A stretch of 64,000 nucleotides of DNA. Origin: Usnea hakonensis (lineage: Eukaryota > Ascomycota > Lecanoromycetes > Lecanorales > Parmeliaceae). The stretch's first letter is position 1, and each line of letters opens with the position of its first letter. The stretch spans positions 62,001-126,000 of the forward strand of contig BLJB01000026.1 of the NCBI GenBank assembly GCA_013423325.1, read 5' to 3'. Position numbers and translations under genes: made by a program. Shown piece after piece: positions 32,156 through 45,158 of this stretch. The notes beneath the pieces are model-generated. The model had not been told where the DNA came from, did no database searches, and saw nothing but the letters and a program-made list of their open reading frames with translations.

Positions 32156-34302
32156 ATTCACTAGGGCGAATAGTTATGTATTCAAATTTGCATTGCACGC
32201 TATTTATGTACATTTATTCGGCACGTCTCGACAAAGGGTAAACAGTGGGATCCAAAGTACAAACAATCAATTTGTATATATACAGTTATCAGCTGGTTGG
32301 GCAATCAATTCTCTCAAGCCACGCCAACGACCAAAAGAAACTTCGCTATTGACAGGAAGGTTTAGGGATGTACGTTTCTTCGGGAAGACACCCTGTCGCC
32401 TCTCGATCCGTGAAAGCCAGCTACTCTAGGATGGCAGAGTACCCCAGTATCAAGTAATGTGCATGGAATTCGCACGTCCCGACTACTGATACTGACGCAG
32501 ATTGGCCAAACCAACCGCATCGACACTGAGAAGACGGACAGAAGACATGGAATCTCACAAGAGACCAGCCTAGCCGTATCTTCAAGATGTCTCCAGGGTA
32601 CCCTAGATACTCGTAGCACGTGTCAAAATAGATCAGCGAAGTAGCAAGTCACCATCACGGGCAACTGTTACATGGTACCCGACTCTGAGCCACGTCCTAG
32701 ACTGGGCTTCTAGATTTGCTCTATAGATTGCCCTGTCTCGAGCGGCGGATTGAGTGAGCGTTTTCTGAGTGTGGCCGGTACTGGATTTGCTTTGGGGTAT
32801 CGGACGTGGCTGCGATGTTAAAAGGTTATCTCACTCAAGGGCTGAAATCATTCTGGCAGTATTGCTGCAGCGACGATTATTATTGATCATGATATCTGGA
32901 CGATAACCTAAAAGGTCCAGGAGATCAGACAAGGCTGCACTGTGCCTGGATACTTTGAGGTCCAGAGTGAGACTCTGGTTGTACATGATATGATGTACAT
33001 GATACTCCATGTAAGACACATTCGTACTCGGTATGGTGGTATTTTACTTGGTAGACTTTGACTTTGGCGTTGAGGGTGCATCGGCACAACCTTCACGTTT
33101 CTACCCGCTCTAGCGTGGTCTCTGATTGACCCGTGATTCGTGGCCTTGATGCAAATCAAACCCTGGCCTGTCACGAACCACGAATCACAATATCACGAGA
33201 TTAAGAAGCGCCCACCCGAGACTTTTAATCTTTCTTGGCTAACCCGAAAAGGGTTAAGTGGCAGCGCCGTAATGCTCCATCAACTCTATCTGATTATTTC
33301 TATGGCCAGCGTCGGCAGGCATTATTTAAAAGTAGGACATAATTGCCCCGCTTCCGGGTTTCCCTTCTGCAAGCTGCAGAGTCTGCTGTCTTCACAATTT
33401 ATTTTAAAAGGAGATATCACCAGAAGGCAGAAAAGGACAATTGCCGGCTTTCAAATGTTGAATCTTATAAATCAAAAGGGAATTCATAAGCGATCGGTCA
33501 ATTTTGTGGATTTTGATTTAGCAAGATTCTCGGCCCATGATTTACTTCGGTATCTTGCCTTACTCTGGCAATCAAATCATTTACGTATATAAAAGTAAAG
33601 TACCTGAGGAGTAAGGTAGGTATGTTAGTACTTTAATTTCTATTGTAAAGCAAAGTAAGGTAGGGGTAGGTGGTACTTTACTTTAATTGGAAGACTTTAT
33701 ACGGATCTTGGCAGCTGGGCAGTCTGGCAGGATCTAAGGTAAAGTAGGTAATACTCTAGTCTCGTAGTACTTTATTTGCCGATCACGGGACCTCCCCTCC
33801 TTCCCTTTCTCTCCTCTCGCCTCTGGCCTCTGGCCTTCTCTCTCTCGCCTCTAGAGTACCTTCTTAATAAACCAATTTATTTGCTTGGAAAAAAAACCAG
33901 GGCCTTGGCCTTAATCACTTTACACCTCTTTGTCGGACAACTTCGATCTTCCAACTCATCTTTTTCATCTTTGACAGCATTTCATTCCACCTTCTCCTAC
34001 CCGCTGACATACATACGCAACCCCCCCCCCCTCCTTGCATACTCAATTTGGCTTTTGAGTCGATGGATTCGCTATCGCCATGATTGATTCGGGCCTCTCC
34101 TCTCTGCCATATAGCCTATCGGCGCTTGCAGCAGTCTTTCGTCCGCTGCTAGCTTGACCGCAACTCCATGCTCACCACCTTCGCTCCTCCTTTGAGCGAC
34201 CAAAACCACTCGGGCGAGAAGTCTAGCTTGGCGTAACAAGTCACTCCATCGGTCAAGCTTGCAGTGTCGACGGTATCGCAGGACAGTACACTCATAGCCA
34301 CC
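32156..34302. other. 2.1 kb gene-free region
   Basis: No gene is assigned. A 150-codon open frame at 33140-33592 is AT-rich and motif-free. Clusters of TAAAG/GGTAGG words occur at 33590-33690 and 33735-33775. An 11 bp inverted repeat, GTGATTCGTGG at 33133-33143 and its complement at 33178-33188, is present. A run of ten or more C residues lies just before 34032, in the leader of the next gene. Confidence 0.5.
33590..33775. repeat. dense TAAAG/GGTAGG motif cluster
   Basis: Repeated GTAAAGTA, AAGTAAGGTAGG and TACTTTA words over about 190 nt, the densest example in the window, located about 500 nt upstream of the Lte1-type gene. Confidence 0.65.
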
Positions 34303-37300
34303 ATGGCGCCTGCTGCAATACTTCAAACCCCCACTAGTGGAGCAGCCCGGTCTACAAGTCCACCCAAACGGGCATGGACCGAACAGCGACCTGAAATACC
34401 TTCCATACTGGTTGGACGTGGCCAGGAGAACGCCTCGACAGCACGTCACACTCTCGAGCAGGGCATGGACTCCGAAAGAAAATCTTCAGAGAACACAGGA
34501 TTCCGAGTTAGACAAAATTCACTGAAACGAGCGAAGAATAGCACAGACGTCCTACGGCAGCGCTCCTTGAAAGGAAGAGATGGCAAAGGCGGTGTGGTGG
34601 ACTCCAATCCAACCACAAGAGAAGGTAGACAATGTACCGTGGCAAACGTTGGAAATAATGGCAAGATCTACTTGAGGTAAAGTCACGTCCGTGGCGGTCA
34701 AGGTGCTTCGCGTGCTAAACGTAACTCTTTGCCAGACCCATCGCACAGACAACTCCAAAGTCTCTCATGCCACCGTCTGCTCATCCAGCTGTAGCGCATT
34801 CAAATGGTCATAGACCTGACACTGATATCGATAGTCTTATGGAGAAGAAACGCTGGTCGGACACACAAGCATCTCGGACACCAACTCGCCAACGACGGAC
34901 AAATTCCACTGATCGTGGAACGCAGCGCTCCAATTCTATGTCGGTCCGATCTACAAAGCTGTCCCGGAGCGGCTCGGTTTCAACGATCGGTGCTGGCAAT
35001 AACTCTGAGAACGCCCAGGTCAAGGTCGTCATCAATCAAACAGACCCGGCATCGAGATACCTTGGAGAAGTGTCAATTCCCCATTACAGACTTGGAACGC
35101 CTAGGTTCAGTACTCGAGGAACGGCCATTCTACACAGTCAAGTCTACTCCAGAGCTTCCACTGTCGAAGACCTTGAGCCATCTGTGATCGCAGGATCAGA
35201 GTTCGACACCCTTTTCCCAGTGCCGCCAGGCGTTGAGACTCACTCGTCGCTACCTCCCCGATATTCTCAGAACAACCTGCAACCGAACACCGTTCAAATG
35301 ACCCCTGCAGCGGCCCGTATTCCAATAACTACCGCCTCGCCCGTATATCATCGGATGAGGGAACCCATCGTACCAGCCATATACGACGCCATAGCTGCCA
35401 ACCCGGACGATCCGGCGATTGTTCGTTATGCTTTGAGCTCACGAGAAATATCGGCTGCTTCTCCAGCTCGACTCATAGCCCAAATTACGTCAAAGAATTT
35501 TTTGGACTATGAGCTTCTTTCTGACTTCTTCCTGACCGTCCGCGCGTACCTGTCGACCCACGACCTTCTGGACTACCTCCTGACAAGATTTGAGTGGGCT
35601 GTCAATCGGTTTGATGACGATGGTCGAGTCATTCGAGTACGCGCGTTTGCTGCCATTCGTCACTGGGTCCTAAATTATTTTCCGTACGATTTCGTTGTCG
35701 ACCGTGACCTACGCGTTAAGTTCTGCCAGCATCTCAACACACTGACGCATCAAGTCCGAAAAAGATCATCTATTGAGCCGAGTGACTTGAAGCTCATCAT
35801 CGATTTGAAAAAATGTTGGAACGGCCGCTGCGCCCTATACTGGGACAGTCCGCTTGGGGATATCGATGGTCGTAATGACTATGATATCACTCCGGGAGGT
35901 ATCGTGGGCAGCCGCGACAGTCGGCTCACCCATCCAAGCGAGCTTTGGGCGAGGATAGCAGATCCTTCATCCGAGCAAGTGGATCAGGCGAAATCTGTGG
36001 CTGCACTCCACAATTGGGTTGACAGCGTTATCGAAGCTGAGGATCAAGGGCAAGCGACATCAGAGCGTGGGGTATCTATGACCACCTCTCCTAGTCTTCC
36101 AATGTCGATCCCGTTGAGTGACCAAAGCATACAAGCCATGTCTTGCTCTATACCAGGAAAGACCCCAAAGGCGTTTGCAACTCAGTCGCAGCGTAACGTC
36201 GGTCCGCACCCCATACCTACTACCATTCCACCAGCAGTTCGTCGAGTTGGCCCCGCAGCTTCGTCTACACAAGCGAACGAGAAGCCCCCTCATCTGAAGG
36301 AAGGCAATGAGCGAAGCGGTAGTTTCTCAGACGCTCTCCGGGACAAACGTACGTCGCTGCCATTGCAGCCGCCGGAACACTCGCCTGAACAAGCTGTGAT
36401 GACATTTCCCTTCTCTGGTAGCCTCATTCGCGGCAGCGTCCTTCCACCGGCGTCACCTTTCATTGACCGCCTAGCGCACCAGAAGTCCAGCCCAACAAAG
36501 CATGCTAATTACGTTGGTGGACTCGATGGGAGCAAAGTCACTGTACGACCCATGAGTCCAGGAGTCAAGAACTTGCTAGGGACGATTCGTCGAGCTATCG
36601 GCAGCAAGCAGAACTCGAGTACACCGACCCCAACTCTATTACCTACCGCACCATTCATGGTCGAGGTAAAGAACTCCCAGTTACCTATGCATATTGCGTA
36701 TAAGATTGAGGGTTTCGGAGATCAGCACCATCAGCTCGAAGCACTCAAGAACAATTCACGCATAGATCTACTGTGCGCTGACATTACAGATATGTTTGAG
36801 CGTGCCATGACGCAGGAACCGAGGCAGATGTTGCGACCCGAAAGCAGCGTTGATGATTCCTGTGGCAACGAGCCCGAGGAGCTGTCACCTGATCCTCATC
36901 AGCCATCAGGCACACCTGAAAGAGAGGCCCTCCAAAGGGGTCACAGTGAGATGACCAATGGCAGCCAGTCTATTGTCATTGTAGATGATACGGCCTTGAA
37001 GCCTCCAGTACCGCGTCTACCTCAAGAATTCCAGAACTTGTCAGGTGGCCAACCTTCACGCGACTTTTCGCATGCACCTTTTCCGTTGACCGACCTCAGT
37101 ACACCTTCCCAGCCTGCGGCGTTTCAGCCACTTATCGCTACGCAACCTTCCAGGCCTGAAAAACAGGACGTCGATCACACAGCGTCTTCGGTCTTGCTCC
37201 CACCTTTCGCGATTTCTGCGTTACCAAGTTCACAACCTGAGCGGCAGAGCTCGCGTATGTCCGAGGCCATCAGTCGCGTTGGCCCTTCATATCAGTCTAG

Positions 37301-39549
37301 ACCGTCGATCGCTACTGGCAAATCCTATGTGTCCTATCGGTCTAGCCGTTCTGGACACAAATCTCTTAGAAAGTATGCGTCATACCAAAGTGGTATGAGA
37401 ATTAGTGGCCCAGATCGTAGCATGGAAGCTACTACGGCCTCGGACTCGCCTCCGACGTCCTCAAAGAGTCAATTCGATCAGCCCGCTGGAAGGATGCTTC
37501 GAAGGCGGCCTGGTGGGGACCTTCGCGCTAATCAGAGTGTACATGATTTGGAGCCAATCACTAGACCTAAATCGACAGGTTCAATCACCACTTTCACAGA
37601 TTCGATGCATAGCTCCGGTGCCATGTTGACAAGGACGGCGAAAAACACGCAACCGCCTACGCCTGGCCCCGTCCAAAATGCTCCCGTCGCTACAGAAAAA
37701 GCGATCTCGATGATGAGTAGTCGACCTTCCCAGCCAGATCTACGACCCTCGTTTGAAGCTGCCGTTGCGGAATTTGCTCGCATACCTGACGATGAGGGAG
37801 GCGACCTTGAGGCGACTCTTGCGAAACTTGAAGGGAAATTCAGGAAAAGCCCTGTTGGATTTTCTGCATGGCCTCCCAATGCTGGGGTGGCCACTGTGAC
37901 AAAAACAGGAACAAAAGAGCAATACGCCCAACAGTCTCGAAACACCAAGCCCCAAAACAAAGAACATGAATTGCCCTCGGCGGATGCAATGGTCCCTCCG
38001 CCTGGAACCGGACGTAATGGCCAACCACGCACAGCAGGTCCAGGAAATGACCACAGGGATACCATGGCTCGAAGTCTATATGCAGACTCTGAAGAATCCT
38101 ACAATTCTACTCCTCTACTTGAGAGGGGTCTGAACCAGAAGGTCAGACAGACTGCACAAACAACCTCTGATCAGTCCAATGTCACTGTGCCTCGACCGTT
38201 ATTCAGCCCAAGTCGGCCCAATGACGGGTTCCCTAGGGATGATCAAGTTGAGGAATCCTCTACTGCAGCCGAAGACGACGAAGTGGGTAGCTATGAAGTT
38301 ATCAGAAGAGGCAGATATCGATCATCCGTGCCAACTTGCACGACTGACTCTTTCCTACTTGACGAGGATGAATTTCTAAGCGACCTGTCATCGGAGCTCT
38401 CAGATGACTCTGAGGCACACAATGAAGCATTGGATGAGGCTTTTGGATCCTCTGCGCGCTTTATGAATGGTGGTATACTGCCGCCTAATGTTGGGTATGC
38501 ACAAGGCTACCTGCCCTCGCCTCCAATGACCACGGAGAATGCAATGGCTATCACAACAGAGGCCAATCGCATTCAAGAGCAGAGAAAGCCTCCTACGCCA
38601 GAAGCCTCACCTGTCAGTAGAATCACAGACCCCGGAAAGAGTCGATCACCAGAAGAGGTCGATGGATCCGTCCTGCAGCCCTTTGCGAACACTGTTCATC
38701 AATTCCCTCCGAGACGACATATACCATTCATCCTAGCCTATGATGCGGCGATCCTTGCCCAGCAACTGACTATCATTGAAAGAGATGGCCTTAATGAAAT
38801 AAATTGGCAAGATCTGATCGATCTGCGCTCGCAACATGCACACGCTTCCAGCCAGACCTTAAACTGGGTGGAATATCTACGCTATCAAGATCCCACAGGC
38901 ATCGAGCTCGTCTCTGCTCGCTTCAACCTAATGGTAAAATGGACTCTTTCTGAGATTGTATTGACGCAAAACATTGAGGAGCGCGCGTTGGCAATCAAAC
39001 AATACATACAAATTGCTCAGCATGCTTGGAAATACCACAACTACGCTACTGTTCTGCAGATTGCCATGGCTTTGACATCTGTCGACTGTCAGCGACTTAC
39101 AAGGACATGGGATCTGGTTCCTGCGGACAAAAAAGCTACGCTGAAGGAGATGGAGGCGCTCCATTCGCCGATCAAAAACTTCCACAATTTGAGACAGGAT
39201 ATGGAGGCGGCTAATCTTGATGAAGGCTGCATCCCTTTCGTCGGTAAGTGTTCTGTTTTGGCCTTGCCTTTTCGCTTGTCTAATATTACATGCAGCACTC
39301 TACACTCGCGACCTTACCTACAACGCGCAGAAACCATCCGTTGTTGCTAGCACACGCGTCGGTGAGCCTTTGATCAACTTCGAGCGCTTCCGTACTTCAG
39401 CTACTATCGTCAAGAGTCTGCTGAGACTCATTGACGCTAGCGCAAAGTACGATTTCCGTCCCGTCGAAGGGGCGTTGGAGAGGTGTCTGTGGATGGCAAG
39501 TTTGAGTGATGACATGATTAGGATCAAGAGTAGGGAAATTGAGCCTTGA
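34303..39549 (+). CDS. LTE1: Lte1-type Ras guanine-nucleotide exchange factor
   Basis: Large Ras-GEF-like protein of 1711 residues. Exons 34303-34676, 34736-39243 and 39296-39549 close in frame. A RasGEF N-terminal module lies around residues 336-500 (PARLIAQITSKNFLDYELLS, DFFLTVRAYLSTHDLLDYLL, RAFAAIRHWVLNYFPYDF). A Ser/Pro-rich linker of more than 900 residues follows. The catalytic CDC25-type domain is at the C-terminus (FILAYDAAILAQQLTIIE, ISEVNW-like EINWQDLIDLR, FNLMVKWTLSEIVLTQNIEE, GCIPFVALYTRDLTY). Widely spaced N- and C-terminal GEF modules are the hallmark of Lte1, which in yeast controls mitotic exit at the bud cortex. Assignment rests on this architecture. An alternative is another Ras-GEF such as Cdc25, but no SH3 domain is seen. 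The 5' leader holds a poly-C run. Confidence 0.85.
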
Positions 39550-40470
39550 GGCTTTTGGTTAGTCGGCAGGGATTCGGGTGGCTGCGAGGGATAAAGGAGG
39601 GGGGAACAAATACACGGCATGTCTCACAACGATACATTTTACGACGGAGCATGGGTATGGATCGGGGAATGACTTATCACGATTATGACGTTGAAACGAA
39701 TTTGGGCATGATTAGTTTCTATATCGGCAACTGGATGCGGGGAAGAGGGAATATTGGCATATCAAAGGAGGACTGAGGGCTCTTGGGAGCATTGGCTACG
39801 TTGAACTGTTGTATAACCCTGGGATACTGGACAAAAGATCAGCATAGCGGCAGGCTTAAAGTAATGAAAGCTGTTGACGACCGACCTCACATTGACCAAT
39901 CTGTGTCGTGCCTGTTTCGCTGCCTCTACTGATTGAGGTCCTCGGCGTGTCTGCCTGCTACATCCCTCTAGAGCAATGAAACAACGGTCAAAAGCTTGGA
40001 ATTAAACTGTCTTGATTAAGCATTAATGATTATAAAAGGATGATCATCATATAGACATATCGGACCGTTTCCATGCTCTATCAACCTCCCTTCTCCTCCA
40101 CCCTCGCTCGCTGCCAGAGATGTTGCCCCCCATTACCCCCACTCCATCATGTACGCCCCACAATTTTACCCCCCCTCCCCCCCTCTAAAAAAACCCATAC
40201 CAAGCATTTCATTTCCCCAAAGCAAACAGAGCCGGGAAAAAAAATCAAAGCGACGTGTGGGGGTATCATACTCGTTTCTGCAAAACAATTTTTCAAGCAA
40301 CCGTGTCCTTGAGCTTCAGCAAGGTACAAAAAAGGCGTCCACAGCACCACCAGACGACGGCAAAGCAAAAGCACAAGCAATTCAGCGATCCAAAATAACA
40401 TTTTTTTCACGGTTTTGCTCCTTGTATTATCAGATCGTTCGTTGTTGCTGGGGGCAAGCATACGCCACGA
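39550..40470. other. intergenic between convergent genes
   Basis: Lies between the stops of the Lte1-type gene and the TBC gene. The open frames in it are C-rich or short and carry no motif; a 3' UTR for both genes is likely. No RNA gene was recognised. Confidence 0.45.
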
Positions 40471-42902
40471 TCAAGGTTTCCTCCTCCTCTTCGTCTTCCA
40501 CTCCACCCGCGCAACCCGCATCATCATTTCTTCGTCCTTGACCGGGATCCAGCTCGTGAGCACCTTCATCGCGTTTTCGAAATCAGAGTCCAAGAGAATG
40601 TCCCGCGTGCCGTCAATGAGGGCCGTCGACACGGCATGGAGGATGTCGAGGCCGCCGTTGAAGGTCGACGGGGTGGGAGAAGGGACGGCTGGTTCGGCGT
40701 CGCCGAGGAGCATGAAGACGTCCCAGACGCGGAGCTGGGCGGGGAAAGGAATGGAGTAGTTGAAGAGGGTGAGGTACCAGCGGGTGCCGTAGGCGGTTGG
40801 GGAAATGTTATATTCGTCCTGTTGTGAGTTCATTAGTCAACCATTCAAAGACCATGTCTTCTACGGGTAAATCCATGATGGCGCAGACTTACCAACTTTG
40901 CTCCCACCTCCCCTTTCCCAAGCCAATCTTTCTCGAACTCGTCAAGAGCTTCCATTAAGCATTCGAACCCGGACTGGTAGAGACGTTCCAGACCTCGAAG
41001 CTGCCATAGCCGCACAAGCATGACGAATGCGATTTCCTCATCGAAGTAGCAGAGCAAGGTAGCTGCTAGGGCGGCCATTCCCTGGACGTAGCCTGTTTCA
41101 GGGAAATAAATGGAGATGCAGTGTAGGATCCTGAAGAGTAACCGTTGCCCTCCTCGATAGCGCCGCCTGAACATGATGTGGCTGTTGATTGTCCGCGGAA
41201 CATCGATGTCGATTTGTACGTCGTCGGGAGAACCTTGAGGGAGTAGCTTTTTGAAGACAGCAATAAGCTCGTCGTCGCTCGGGCTCCCTTGCCGATTCTT
41301 GGCACTAGCTGTCAGGAAAGCATGCCATGCCGTTGCGCGCCATCGGTCCGGTATACCTTTCCATGTCCTTTCGATGACTTTGGGACTCTTGGTGTCAAAC
41401 TCAAAGACCATACCACCGCCGTTCTTGTTGCTGACAATCTTGGCCATCTTCCTCCATTTCTCCTCTCTCTCCCATTCGCGTCGCTTCAGGTCAATTGCGA
41501 GCTTGCTGTCTTCCTCGTCTTCTGCGATGTCAGCCAACCCAGGCGGAAGTGTGAGCATGTCACCTGCTTCGTCCACACATTTCCTATCCTTGTAGTGAGG
41601 CAGCCTATTTACAGCAGAGCGAAATCTAAAGTGGCTGCCGCTTGTGGTCCGATATGAACTCTGTGAAGAATTTGGACGGACAATCTTCTGTCCTGGTCCC
41701 GACGATGAAGGTGTTTCCGCAGAGCGCGCAGGGCTTATGGCCGAAGGAGTGTTCTTGCCCTTACTCGTACTGCGTTGTCTTCTTGGAGCTTCTGACGCAA
41801 TTTGTAGAACGGTAGACATACGTTGGATACGGGCAGGTTCTGGTGATTTCGCTCGATTGGAGCTCAGGGACGACGCCTGCGATGATGCTTTGCGTGGAAT
41901 GATGAATCCATAACGGTCGACATCTCCACCATTGAGATCCTCCCAATCTTCAATCCCGCCTGCAAGCTCATTGGCTTCTCGTACGATCACACTACTCCTA
42001 TTGCCTGTGGTGGTGGTGGTGGTCACCTGGGAGGGGGTTTTACGGCCAGATTCCCCGTTCATAGTGATCTGTGGCACAGTTGCCGGAGATAAGGAGGAGT
42101 TTGACACTTGTCGTATACTTTGTTTCTGCCCTTCGATTGGTCCGTTGCCCATAGTATCATACAGTCCAACCGCGCAAATAGAGTCATCTTCCACTCCGCC
42201 CTCGTACATTGACCGGACCTTGTGGGAGAGCGCTTCGTCATTTGCTGACAGGACCCTCGTAGGTAGACTATCTGGAGGGGACAAGAGATCTGTGCTCAAC
42301 TTCCTCCGGCTGCCAATCAGCCGGCCGGTACTGACATTGCGGGCGTGCTCCTTGTTTGCCTTCTTGCCTCCCAGGAGCATGCTCCCTCTTTTCGAGAAGT
42401 CCAGGTGCCCAGGTAATGTCAAATCTTCGAAACTCCCAGACGGTATTTCGGTCAGTATGCTCATGAATGGCAACTGCGGTAATGTGGGGAGCATGGCCTC
42501 CGTTGTGCCTGACCCATGGTCCACCGTAGCATTAACTTTGGGGGAAGCGCCGGCATCGTTCGCCACAAAGCTAGGAATGCTTGGCGAACGTCTTATGCTA
42601 GTCGTCGACTCTATATCTGTTTCCAATGTGGTACGGCTATCTCTTGTCGTAGAACTCGAGGGCGCCAGATCCGAGTTTCTTTTGACATCATCTCGTAGTT
42701 TCGACCGAGCATTTTGAGGTGAAAGACGTTGGTCGGAGACTCTGAGTCGTGTGAGGCTATTATATTGACTTTGAGATGATTTGGAAGGAGGTACAGCGAC
42801 GTCAATAGGTATGGGAGGTTTAGCAGCGATCGTATCATTGTAGGATATGGCTTTCAGGCTTTCTCGGCTGAGCGGCCTCGGGGAGGGAGGCGCGTGCTTC
42901 AT
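40471..42902 (-). CDS. TBC-domain Rab GTPase-activating protein
   Basis: Accelerates GTP hydrolysis by a Rab GTPase, so acts in vesicle traffic; the Rab target is unknown. Two exons, 42902-40893 and 40818-40471, give 785 residues in phase. The N-terminal 470 residues are Ser/Thr-rich and disordered. The TBC domain starts near residue 510 with KGIPDRWRATAWHAFLTAS. The two catalytic residues are both present: the arginine finger in IDIDVPRTINSHIMFRRRY and the glutamine finger in ETGYVQGMAALAATLL. After the intron, ISPTAYGTRWYLTLFNYSIP and RVWDVFMLLGD complete the TBC signature. The C-terminus is short and basic (KRRRKP). The long regulatory N-terminus is common in fungal TBC proteins. Confidence 0.92.
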
Positions 42903-43571
42903 TGCGGCGCATTAGGAACACGAGGGATTTTTCATCCTCCCTTGGCGACATCAGGCGCTTCCCAATTGTACCTGGAGGAAGGGAATGACTGGGGTATGTG
43001 AGCTCTGTGGCTGGTGGCGTCTTGTAATAGGCAATGTATAGACAGATTTCAAGTGATGATTGGGTTGGTTCAGGGATGTCCGGGCATTAAATTAATCAAC
43101 GCGTTGGCCAATCAAGGTTTCAAGCTACAGTACAATGGTACCACAGTAACAATGAAATTGAAGGTCGCAGTTGCACTACAGACGTTCCCAAACAAACAAG
43201 ACAAAAAGATTATCAGAGGTGCCAGCAGTCCAGAATTAACAAGGGTTCGATCACATCAATTTCTGTTTCAAGTTTGTCCAGCTGCCATGTCATTCTCGGA
43301 TCATCATTCAATTAATCTGTGCGGAATACTTGAGGGATTTAGGACTTGTGAAGAAAAAATTGGATGTCCAGGAGAAGGTCAAAGAAGCCAGGGTTGCCTG
43401 GTGCCTCACAGAGATAGGACCACATTCCGGCCCATCCTGGATCGAATAGGTGAATGTAATTTCATGATAGAGTATTTCCTTTGCTGCAAGGTACAAGTAC
43501 ATGTCATACGCCAAAATCCACCCTCACCGCGCCAAACGCATCCCCAATCTCAAATTTTCTACCATTGGCCT
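42903..43571. other. intergenic, TBC promoter side
   Basis: No coding sequence is supported. The long plus-strand frame 43014-43823 overlaps the secreted-protein gene in antisense and is rejected. Confidence 0.45.
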
Positions 43572-44258
43572 TCATGGACACAGCTCCAAGTTCGGGCCGG
43601 TCTTCTGGTTTACCGAATCACTAGCAATGCATGCCGCCCAGCTGATCTCAGCTGTTTGCGCGGGCACCTGTATGGCATAGGAATTGTCACCGCAGGGCTT
43701 GCAATCGGGCCACGAGCCGCCACCACAGCTGTGCTGGTTCCCCGTTATGATCTGCCATGGTGTGACGGAGGTCATGCCGCAGGTATAGCCTCCTTCAGGG
43801 CAATTGACTCTGGTAGATTTTAGCGAGTATTCCCTAATCAAGAGGTCTGGGATATGGTTGGAAAGACGTACCCGTCACTGGTCCCCTTTGTCGTCGTATA
43901 AGAGTAGCTGACCGACGGGCTGAAAGCTATTGAGCCGATTTCAGGCCTGTCCGTTGTCAGTGGTGATGTTTTTTGACATATCATTCTTGCAGTTGGGATC
44001 TTACAGATCAAGTGACAGGCTACCACCCATGGTAATGGTGTAGCCGGCGCTGGTGGATGCGCTGACCCCGAGAGCGCACGTCGTGGTATCAGTTGAATTG
44101 CACGAGGCCACGTCGGTGTCAAGGACAGGAGCGCCATAGTAGAAAGGGGCGGCGCTGGCGGTGTAAGTATTTGTTGGTTGAGGACAGTAGCCAATCGGCA
44201 TGACAATAGCGAATGTTACACCCGCGAATGCGAGAGGCAATAGGATGGTTTGGAGCAT
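43572..44258 (-). CDS. small secreted Cys-rich protein
   Basis: Family not recognised. Exon 1 runs 44258-44005; exon 2 starts near 43944 and ends at a GG|GTACGT donor near 43872; the last exon, from about 43808, ends at 43572. The product is about 188 residues. The first 18 residues form a signal peptide (LLPLAFAGVTFAIV). After cleavage the mature chain contains ten cysteines, an even number compatible with five disulfides: YCPQP, ASCNS, TTCAL, NCPEGGYTCGM, HSCGGGSWPDCKPCGD, AACIA and LELCP. The rest is Ser/Thr/Gly/Tyr-rich, with repeated aromatic and polar residues. There are no membrane helices or GPI signal. A wall-associated, surface or effector-like protein is possible, but function is unknown. 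A TATA-like element lies about 110 nt upstream on the coding strand. Confidence 0.75.
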
Positions 44259-44366
44259 TGTGAATGAAAAACGTTTTTGGTATGATTGAGAGTGGATAGT
44301 TTGAATAAAGGATTGTTTCTGTGTACCTTGTTTGGGATAGGAGCTTCGAAGTTGATGGGATGTATA

Positions 44367-44375
44367 CTTTATATA
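44367..44375 (-). promoter_or_regulatory. TATA-like element of the secreted-protein gene
   Basis: On the minus strand the sequence reads TATATAAAG, about 110 nt upstream of the ATG at 44258. This spacing and sequence fit a core promoter. No experimental start site is known. Confidence 0.5.
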
Positions 44376-44943
44376 GTCGACCAGGAAGTTATAGGCCATA
44401 TACAAATCGAGGGGCCATGTTCACCTCATCATCGGCCAGCCACAGCCTCAGCGATACAAGAATCACGTGGGAGTGGAAAGTCAGTACACGGTGACGATTA
44501 CAACATGTACTAATTTCTCATGTCGCAAAAGGATGGACTTGACTAGGGCATCTTGTGCATGAAACACGAAAGAGCAGACCAGGACATACCTTGTTACGAG
44601 GAGAAAAGAACGACGGCAAGGTCGACATACTTTCAAGAGTGTGCTTCGTCGATGGGCACTGGAGCAAACCACTCGTATAATGGAGGCCAGTCACATCCTA
44701 CACTTGCAGGATCAAAGGCAACAAAACCAAGAGGGGCGAAGGTATAATTGGGTTTGAAGCTCTCTCCTAAGACGCAGTGACGCAGATCCAACTTGCTTCT
44801 ATATCCCGACCCCACCATGAGCTTTGTTCGACTGTTCGACAAAAGAAGGGCACATCAGCATGCGAAGCATTGATTCCATGGGGCCATAAAGTCTCGTTCC
44901 TGCAAGATATGACGTAGGTAGGATACTGGAGATGTTGTCCGTG

Positions 44944-45158
44944 GCCCTTTTAGACCACGTACAACCTAAGTGTTCCGAGGCTGAGATCTCAGACCGAAAC
45001 ACGCTCGGTGTATTCCTTCGAGGCGCATACTGCTACTAAACCAAGGACGTGCCCCTTTCAGGCCACCTGCAATAAAAGCGTTCCAAGGCTGAGATCTCAG
45101 ACCGAAACACGCTCGGTGTATTCCTTCGAGGCGCGCACTGCTACTGAAACAAGGACGA
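44944..45158. repeat. tandem duplication of a 107-108 bp unit
   Basis: Copy 1 is 44944-45050 and copy 2 is 45051-45158. The unit begins GCCC and shares a block of nearly 50 identical nt containing the palindrome CTGAGATCTCAG, then GAAACACGCTCGGTG. The left ends have diverged. No gene overlaps. Confidence 0.85.

Noticed and set aside
33140..33592. 150-codon plus-strand frame
   Set aside because: AT-rich, no motif, no splice partner, in a region of simple repeats; a real gene is possible but unsupported.
43014..43823. Long plus-strand frame of 269 codons
   Set aside because: It is antisense to the spliced secreted-protein gene and lacks motifs; the minus-strand model has a signal peptide and matching introns.
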